In this document: positions 18,051 to 24,500 of the stretch, one piece after another
Layout of the letters: the number at the start of each line of letters is the position of its first letter
Position numbering within the stretch: the stretch's first letter is position 1
From: an uncultured Mediterraneibacter sp.
GTDB taxonomy: Bacteria > Bacillota > Clostridia > Lachnospirales > Lachnospiraceae
Assembly (NCBI GenBank): GCA_944383695.1
Contig: CALWQP010000034.1
Span: forward strand, 1 to 32,760
Direction of reading: 5' to 3'
DNA length: 32,760 nt
Notes under the pieces: model-generated
What the model was told of the DNA's origin: nothing
Databases searched by the model: none
What the model saw: only the letters and a program-made list of their open reading frames with translations
Position numbers and translations under genes: made by a program

Positions 18051-18080
18051 AAAAAAGGAACTACTCATGTGAGCAGTCCC
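18051..18080 (-). terminator. Intrinsic terminator ending the cassette 2 operon
   Basis: On the minus strand GGGACTGCTC and GAGTAGTTCC form a 10-bp stem (two G-U pairs) around ACAT, followed directly by about seven Ts. It lies about 95 nt after the cassette 2 lipoprotein stop and just upstream of the recombinase 1 promoter, so it separates the two transcription units. Confidence 0.85.
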
Positions 18081-18174
18081 CAAGAGGTTTTGCTATATAC
18101 ATCTTAAGGTCAAGCCGTGCTTTCATTATATATACAGGTTTTTACGAAACAATGCCTGACAGGAATAGTACCGG

Positions 18175-18855
18175 TCAGAACTGTGAGGGACTTATTCTGA
18201 TCCCATGATCCCACAGCTCTGTATCTTCCTTTTCTCCCAGCCCTTCATTATAATACAATGTCATTTCCTCCGGCGGTTCCTTTCCATCCTCTACCATGGC
18301 AATGAGGAACAGCCCCGGCGATTCCGCCACTGTCTCCTCTCCTTCCCCCATGAACGTAGAGGCCGAACTGTTCTCCATGGCTGCTTTTGTCTCGTACGAG
18401 GATTTCCCTCTCACCGCCTGTACGTCAAAATCCTCTGAACTTAGAATCTCCTGCTCCGGGTTATGGATAACGCCGAATACAACATAGTAGTGCCATCCTT
18501 CTATATCTTCATAATAGTAAAAGTAACCGCTGGGATCCGAGGGCCTTACTTCCTCTTCCTCGGACACCCCTCTGATCTCAAAGGACATCCCTGTGCCTTC
18601 AAGGGGCACCATATCCCCAACAGCTGCGTCTACGATATCCTCCGCCTGCTCTGCCGGGGCGGCCCCACCGCAGCCGGACAAAGCACACGCCGCCAGCACT
18701 GCCACGGACAGCAGGGCACACAGCCGGCGAAATACATTCCTGTATCCGCCGCTTCTGCTTCTGTGCACGCCTCTGTATACCTTGCCCCCGGTCCGGTACA
18801 GACCTTTGTATCTTTCCATGTGGGGGAGGCATTTCTCCTTATTTCCCTTGCCCAT
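18175..18855 (-). CDS. Lipoprotein of cassette 2, unknown function
   Basis: A 226-residue protein with an unusually long cationic N-terminus before the hydrophobic stretch and lipobox A-L-S-G-C (cysteine near 62). No in-frame ATG with a better ribosome-binding site was seen; GGAGG precedes the ATG at 18855, 2 nt after the preceding stop. It shares with the cassette 1 lipoprotein the E-V-R-P-S-D-P-S-G-Y-F-Y-Y-Y-E-D block, S-T-F-M and L-Y-Y-N-E-G-L. The family is unknown. Its constant place at the operon end suggests an accessory role in fibre assembly. Confidence 0.85.
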   Translation of the reverse strand: MGKGNKEKCLPHMERYKGLYRTGGKVYRGVHRSRSGGYRNVFRRLCALLSVAVLAACALSGCGGAAPAEQAEDIVDAAVGDMVPLEGTGMSFEIRGVSEEEEVRPSDPSGYFYYYEDIEGWHYYVVFGVIHNPEQEILSSEDFDVQAVRGKSSYETKAAMENSSASTFMGEGEETVAESPGLFLIAMVEDGKEPPEEMTLYYNEGLGEKEDTELWDHGIRISPSQF

Positions 18856-18857
18856 CT

Positions 18858-19619
18858 TTAATCCTCCACCGTCAGCCGGGCCTCAATACTTCCGCCGTTA
18901 AGCGCTTGGGTATAATCCTCGATATCCCACGCTTCCACTTCCAGCAGGATATCGTATTCCCCTGCTTCCAGCTCCTGATTCAGCTCAAACTCCGGCACTG
19001 CACTTCCCGGCTCAATGTAGCCGCTCTTATAAATCTCTTCCCCAGTGTCCGCCAGCTTCACCGTATAGACGAAATAGCAGGTATTCCCCTCCGGGTTGAT
19101 GAGCGGTGCGTGGACAACGCCATCTGAATTACTCATGGTCAGGATGCTGTATCCCGGCAGGGCAATGGAATCCGGAGCCGTATTGACCATCGTATCTGGC
19201 ATCTCATAGGAGATCGCCGCCTTGTCAAGTTCCGGCCCCTCTTCCCGTGTATTCAGGTACAGAAGGATGCTGCCTGCAATAAGGGCTGCCAGCAGGACCA
19301 GAAGGACCGCGATCTTCCCGGCAGATCTTTCCACCACGCGGACATAGCCTTCCATCTCCCCGTCCGTACAAGGGATGTAGCCGGTGATCTTCTGGAAGAA
19401 ACCGGGCTTCTGCCTTGTAACATACAGCGGCAGGCTGTGGTCCCCGTCTGTCAGCATATCTCCGGATTCCTTCCCCTTGACGCCTGTGTCTGCCACGATA
19501 ACGGCCTTTCCCTTTGTCAGTTTCATGAACCGGTCCTTGTCTATGCAGTTCCACTTCTGTTTCTTCCTGTCCTTCCAGATCTGTAAGCCCCGGTCTTTTT
19601 CTTCATATCTGTACTCCAT
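18858..19619 (-). CDS. Bitopic membrane protein B of cassette 2
   Basis: A 253-residue counterpart of 7993-8757. The cytoplasmic part contains W-K-D-R-K-K and Q-K-I-T-G-Y-I-P-C-T-D, a helix lies at about 102-122, and the ectodomain carries D-S-I-A-L-P-G and N-P-E-G-N-T-C-Y-F-V-Y. The last strands, E-A-W-D-I-E-D-Y-T-Q-A-L-N-G-G-S-I-E-A, are almost the same in both cassettes. This makes B one of the best conserved parts of the system, as expected of assembly machinery rather than of exposed antigen. Function is inferred from context only. Confidence 0.88.
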   Translation of the reverse strand: MEYRYEEKDRGLQIWKDRKKQKWNCIDKDRFMKLTKGKAVIVADTGVKGKESGDMLTDGDHSLPLYVTRQKPGFFQKITGYIPCTDGEMEGYVRVVERSAGKIAVLLVLLAALIAGSILLYLNTREEGPELDKAAISYEMPDTMVNTAPDSIALPGYSILTMSNSDGVVHAPLINPEGNTCYFVYTVKLADTGEEIYKSGYIEPGSAVPEFELNQELEAGEYDILLEVEAWDIEDYTQALNGGSIEARLTVED

Positions 19620-19638
19620 TTTTTACCCTCTCTCCCAT

Positions 19639-20406
19639 CTATTTTGCTTCCAGCTCTGCTGGGATCTCCGCTCCGTTGAGCTGTACAGTATAGTCGTCTA
19701 AGTCCGATGTCTCTACTTGAAGCAGGATGTCATAAGTTCCGGCTTCCACCGGCCTGTTTATGTCAAAGCTTAAGACCGCCTGCCCCGGTCCGATCAGCCC
19801 CGAACGGTAAAGCACCTCATCCGTCTGCGCATCGCGGATGGTATACTTCATGTAGCAGGTATTCCCCTCGGGATTGACAAGGGGGAAATCTACCCGGGTC
19901 GTTCCCGCCTCCATCTCAATCCTGCTCACTCCGGGCAGGGCGATGGATTCGGGATCTGTGTTTTCCATCCCTTCCACCTTATAAGAAACGGCGGCTTCAT
20001 CTAGTCCCGGAACTTCTTCCTTCTGGGAAAGATACCACCCCAATAAAAATAAACCGCACAGGAGAAGGAGTATCACAGCAGGGAGAATCACTCCGCGCAG
20101 GACATTGCCTGTGCGGATGCGGACAAAACTGTCCGGGTGGTCCGGACCGCTGACGTCAATGTAGCCGGTAGTGCGCTCTGTCCTTTTCTTTTTCCTGTCA
20201 TAGGCATATAGGCAGCTCTTCTTCCCTTCTCCTGTCAGGAAAAGATCTCCGGATGGTTTCTCTTTTTTCTTTAAATCTGCAACAATACGGTACCCGCCGT
20301 TGGGATACCGCCTGTCAAGTTCTTTCGCGGTCATATATCCCCAGACATTCCCTGCCGTATCCTTAAATGTGCGGGAATACTCCTGTTCTCTTATATGCCA
20401 GTCCAT
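19639..20406 (-). CDS. Bitopic membrane protein A of cassette 2
   Basis: A 255-residue protein, the same length as its cassette 1 counterpart. The cytoplasmic part has F-K-D-T-A-G-N-V-W and Y-P-N-G-G-Y-R-I-V-A-D, a helix lies at about 105-125, and the ectodomain carries I-A-L-P-G and N-P-E-G-N-T-C-Y-M. Gene B follows 19 nt after the stop and AAGGAGG precedes the ATG. Likely membrane-tethered assembly factor acting with B; unproven. Confidence 0.88.
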   Translation of the reverse strand: MDWHIREQEYSRTFKDTAGNVWGYMTAKELDRRYPNGGYRIVADLKKKEKPSGDLFLTGEGKKSCLYAYDRKKKRTERTTGYIDVSGPDHPDSFVRIRTGNVLRGVILPAVILLLLCGLFLLGWYLSQKEEVPGLDEAAVSYKVEGMENTDPESIALPGVSRIEMEAGTTRVDFPLVNPEGNTCYMKYTIRDAQTDEVLYRSGLIGPGQAVLSFDINRPVEAGTYDILLQVETSDLDDYTVQLNGAEIPAELEAK

Positions 20407-20432
20407 GATTGGTCCTCCTTACAGTAATAAGG

Positions 20433-20458
20433 CAGGGAGCAGCAGATACTGCTCCCTG
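20433..20458 (-). promoter_or_regulatory. Intra-operon hairpin between small subunit gene and membrane gene A (cassette 2)
   Basis: A perfect 10-bp GC-rich stem (CAGGGAGCAG at 20433-20442 and CTGCTCCCTG at 20449-20458) with a 6-nt loop and no long U run. It matches the position of the cassette 1 hairpin at 9564-9590 although the sequences differ. It is likely a partial terminator or an mRNA 3'-end stabiliser for the subunit gene. Confidence 0.6.
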
Positions 20459-20518
20459 TTATTTCGCCATTATTATGCGATCATTAAAACCACATAATAA
20501 TTTTCTAAATGTGTAAAA

Positions 20519-21157
20519 TTAGATAGTCTTTTCGAATGTAAATGTAACATTACCTGTGTATGTATTACCTTCTATCGCACTGTCAACACTTCCGTATTTA
20601 AGTACAGCGTATCCTGTTGTCGTATCATGAGTATTTGTCAGTGTTGCCATAGTATCACTTGGATTCAAATATTTATACGTAACAGTGGGAGAACCTGTAC
20701 CTTCATCAATCAAATTCATGGTAACCTCATTAGGTGTCGGGGATACTTTGTCCTTTAACTTAATATCATTGCCAGAATCCCATCCATCTGCACTTGCCTT
20801 TATTGCAATTCCACTTCCAACGTTTGAAGCTGTAACCTGGTCCCCATCTGTGCCCGGCACTCTCTGCTTTACATCGAAATTCAGTCCCTGTCCGACATTC
20901 TTTGCAGTCGTAGCATCAGCACCATTATCAGCCTCATTGTTGTCCATCAGCACGATACTTCTCGGGTAAGATACCATCCAGTTATTCGGATCATTTTCCG
21001 GGTCAGTTGGATTTACCGGATCTGTCGGTCCGGCTGTTCCCGGAGTATAGCTAAATTCTGTTGTTCCACTCGGAGTTGCTGCCATAACGTATGTTCCCAT
21101 CATGCTTACTGCCAGTGCTGCTGTCATTGCTGCTGCAAAAAGTTTCTTGTTTTTCAT
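20519..21157 (-). CDS. Small secreted fibre-subunit-like protein of cassette 2
   Basis: A 212-residue exported protein with signal peptide ending near V-M-A-A (24-27). The mature N-terminus has T-T-E-F-S-Y (32-37), then a P-T-D-P-V-N-P linker, then a beta-rich domain opening S-Y-P-R-S-I-V-L-M-D-N (63-73) and closing with V-T-F-T-F-E. It has no anchor. The signal peptide and the N-N-W-M-V-[NS]-Y-P block are very close to the cassette 1 protein, while the middle of the domain is more diverged, which fits exposed and possibly antigenic surfaces. Inferred shaft subunit. Confidence 0.85.
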   Translation of the reverse strand: MKNKKLFAAAMTAALAVSMMGTYVMAATPSGTTEFSYTPGTAGPTDPVNPTDPENDPNNWMVSYPRSIVLMDNNEADNGADATTAKNVGQGLNFDVKQRVPGTDGDQVTASNVGSGIAIKASADGWDSGNDIKLKDKVSPTPNEVTMNLIDEGTGSPTVTYKYLNPSDTMATLTNTHDTTTGYAVLKYGSVDSAIEGNTYTGNVTFTFEKTI

Positions 21158-21200
21158 AATTTTTTCTCTCCTTTGTTTCTATTTATTTTTTGTTTCTATG

Positions 21201-21226
21201 TTCATGCGTTCACAACGCTTTGAACC
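21201..21226 (-). promoter_or_regulatory. Hairpin between anchor gene and small subunit gene (cassette 2)
   Basis: On the minus strand GTTCA and GCGTT pair with AACGC and TGAAC around GTG, with a small internal loop. It sits in the same gap as the cassette 1 hairpin at 10335-10375, upstream of the subunit ribosome-binding site. A role in mRNA stability or processing is possible. Confidence 0.35.
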
Positions 21227-21242
21227 TTTTTCTTACCTGGGA

Positions 21243-21521
21243 TTATGCCTCCCCATTTTCCTCCTCCGCTCTCCTTCTTAATCCCATGAGGAGCATGAGG
21301 AGGATCCCTGAACCAGAAGTCAGCATCAGCCAGTTGCCAAGCTCTGTACTGTCTCCTGTTTTGACGGATGTTCCGCCCCGGTCAATCTGTGTTTTCTTTG
21401 TACTTCGATAGGTAAACTCTGTCGTACCCTGTGCCTGAGTGGCCGCCTGCACTTCTGTCGTGCTTAGAGGAGCTGCCAGGAGGCACAGGCTAAGAACTCC
21501 GATTAGTATTCTTTTCTTCAT
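21243..21521 (-). CDS. Small anchor protein of cassette 2 with sortase-like tail
   Basis: A 92-residue protein: signal peptide (about 1-26), T-T-E-F-T-Y (33-38), I-D-R-G-G, then T-S-V-K-T-G-D (51-57), hydrophobic helix (about 63-80) and an R-R-R tail. V-K-T-G-D followed by helix and positive residues is a typical variant sortase signal in Lachnospiraceae-type surface proteins. Mature length before the signal is only about 25 residues, so it can hardly do more than present the T-T-E-F strand at the wall. It lies 17 nt after the giant gene, with AGGAGG between them. Confidence 0.85.
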   Translation of the reverse strand: MKKRILIGVLSLCLLAAPLSTTEVQAATQAQGTTEFTYRSTKKTQIDRGGTSVKTGDSTELGNWLMLTSGSGILLMLLMGLRRRAEEENGEA

Positions 21522-21538
21522 TTTTCTGCCTCCTGACG

Positions 21539-24500
21539 TTAATTTCCTGATGCCGACTTGCTGAATACAAAGTGTATCTGTCCTGTAAATGGCGCTCCAT
21601 CCGCCACATCAGGCGGGGTGGATGACCGGAAGTATAGCGAAAGCTCATTCTGCTGATTTGCAAAGTGCAACGTTCCAACCTTACCGTCCGTGCTGATCTT
21701 TGGGGCATTACCCGGCTCGATCGTGCCAAGGAAGCATGTCAGGTTGATGGTTTCATCGCTGCCTCCCACTGTTCTTGAGACTTGGATGCTGTTTTCGACA
21801 TCCTGATTATCCCTGATCTCCTCGATCACCACATCTACTCCGCTGTCCGGATTGGGCACTTCAGCATCAACCATCTGCCCTCCCTCCTGAACTTTAAGAG
21901 GCGTCATGGTGATCTTCTGGTTTGCCGAGAAAATGTGCTTGTTATTCGGCTTTACGTTGTCCATCATGGCGATCTGTTTCGGGTAGTGGATAATCTCACC
22001 GAAGTGTTCATCGGCAAGAATTCCCAGCATACTTGTTTTCACACTTGGTATCAGACCATTGGCAGTTTCAATATCAACATTTTCAACCTTTATTACACTC
22101 GAACTAGTTTGGCCGAACCTGCCGGGGAGTTGATCATCCTTAGCATTTGCTCCAGTCCATGCGTATATGTAGTAGCTTGCACCGTCGTCCCACTCATACT
22201 CTCCACCTGTCTTTGCAAATGTGACAGTAAAGTCTTTATTACCGCTAACAGTGATGGACGCATCTTCTATTCCGCCTGCCTTATATACCGTATTCAATGT
22301 ATATTGGCCGTCCGCTGTAACAACTGTTCCATTTGACTTTGCCAATGCGAACATCTGATAACGCTGCTCCCCTTTGCCAGAAGGATTTACTTTGTATAAA
22401 GCGACTTTAAGTTCACCCACGTTATCTGCTTCAGTCAGTAGCTTAATGATTGTCTCCTTAGTAGTTCCATTTCCTTCAAGAGTAAATGATGCGCTGGCAG
22501 GAAGCTTATCACCGTCGTAGAACATCTTGTTTATTGTTGTCTGGCTTATATCTACTGTACCGTTTGTATATACCTTCGGTATCTTAAGAACCTTAATGGA
22601 AGATAGAGGATAACCGTCTAATTCCGCATCGCTGTTTTTATATGCTTGAATTATATTGTTTCCTGAAAACACGCTTACATCGCCGTTAGATTCATTCCAT
22701 ACGTAGACTTTATATACACTTCCCGTTACATTTTCGGTATTGTTAAGTCCTATTGTGAGTTTGATATGGCCATCCGCAAGCGTTGATGCTACAGATGCGA
22801 CAGTTCCATAAAAAATATTCCCAGTCTTTCTTTCCACATCGTTGTCACTTGTAAGACCAATCGTTCCTGCCTCGCAGATGCGTGGCGTACCATTATTACC
22901 TTGTATACGGTATATCGCGTAGTTCACAGTATCATTGCTTCCTGTAAATTCAGGGCGTGTGTCATAGTCAAAGCTGGTAGTAAAACTTCCAGTATCTTCA
23001 TAGAACTTTTCTGTGCGAGTATCATACCCTGTCGTTACTGTGATCGGCTTCTGGACATAAATCTTGTTGCGCACCTGCGGAACTTTGTTAAAATCTTCCA
23101 CATCGCCTAGTGAAGTCGGCACTGCGCCGCTACCTGTGAATGATGTCGCTTCGTTGGCTTCTGTCCATGCTATAATCTGATAATCCTTATGGTTATAGTT
23201 TAAATAGCCATTATCCGTTGTCAGGTTCATTTCATCTGTCACCGTAAATGTCACGGTGAACGTTTTATCCGTTGCATTCATATCTGATATAACCGGGTCG
23301 GATACCAGACTGGAAGCGGCCGACGGTGGAGTTACATTGCTGCTTCCTTTGACGAAGCTAAAACCTCCTGTTCCATCTGCATCTCCATTGCTTGCGTTCG
23401 CCTGCTCATACAACGCTACGAACAGTTTGCTTTCATCCTTAATCTTCTTAAAGTTTTCAGCTGTATCGTCATACTTAAATTTAGCTATAACCTCAAAAGT
23501 ATGATTTGTTCCTGTTTCTACTGGAACTGTCGTATAGACAGTATTTAAACCATCTCCAGTTGTAGTGTCATTTTCAAGCGTAACCTTCTTGATGCCTGAC
23601 TCGTAATACGGCGTGAGGATAACCTTTCCACTTCCCGCTGTACGGTTGTTTCCAACTCCAGATCCGAAGATCGCATTCCATGCATCTCTTCCGGCTGTCT
23701 CGGTATCTCCAGCATTTGTTCCCAGTGTATAGAGATTCAGGCTGGTAGTGATTCCTGCATATTGATACAGATTGCCAGCATTGCTTACGGGCTGACTTGG
23801 GTTTTTCACAATCCGCCATCCGACTTTTTCATACGTCTTTCCGCTCTGTGTTGTTACTTCATCCGGCAAGGCAATACTCGACAAGTCTGCTGTCTGATTT
23901 GGCCCGCCGTTGACACCGGTATACCATGTCTCGCCATTGGCTTGGTTCCATGCATCAATAGCAGCCTTTGCAGCTGAGAAGCCAGATGCGCTATTAACCT
24001 CACTGTCTACCTTGATCTCGATTTGAGCTGCATTCAGGTAGTAGAACTCACCGACAATAGCTCTTGATCCTCCGGTTGTTCCGCTAAGTTTACTTCTGTC
24101 TTCATCCAGCAGATAGGTTTCTCCTCCTGTATCCAGCACATTCGGATAATTACCAAACACTACTTCACTATTTGAGTAACCGTCTCTGTAGCGGGTGTTC
24201 TGACCGCCTAAAGCTATCTTCTTATTTTCCTCTGTTACGCTATCATATGATCGCTCTCCATCGTTAAGCGCAAACCAGTCTGTCTGCTGATAGGTCGTAA
24301 ATCCGACTCCCCCTACCAGCCATGCGCTTTGCCCATCTTGTGCCTGCTGAGGAACCAGACGGATTTCATAATTCGCCACGCCGTCTGCAAGTTTAACCGA
24401 TCCCGGTGTTTCCATATAGCTATAGATCTTACGGACATCCAGCATGCTTCCCGGCAGCCAGAGCGTCTCCGAACCTCCATAAATGCTGTTGTAATTGATG

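Noticed and set aside
20489-20498. ACCACATAAT, resembling one arm of the inversion sites
   Set aside because: Only a single half site with 9 of 10 matches, no partner arm and no core. Probably chance in AT-rich DNA.
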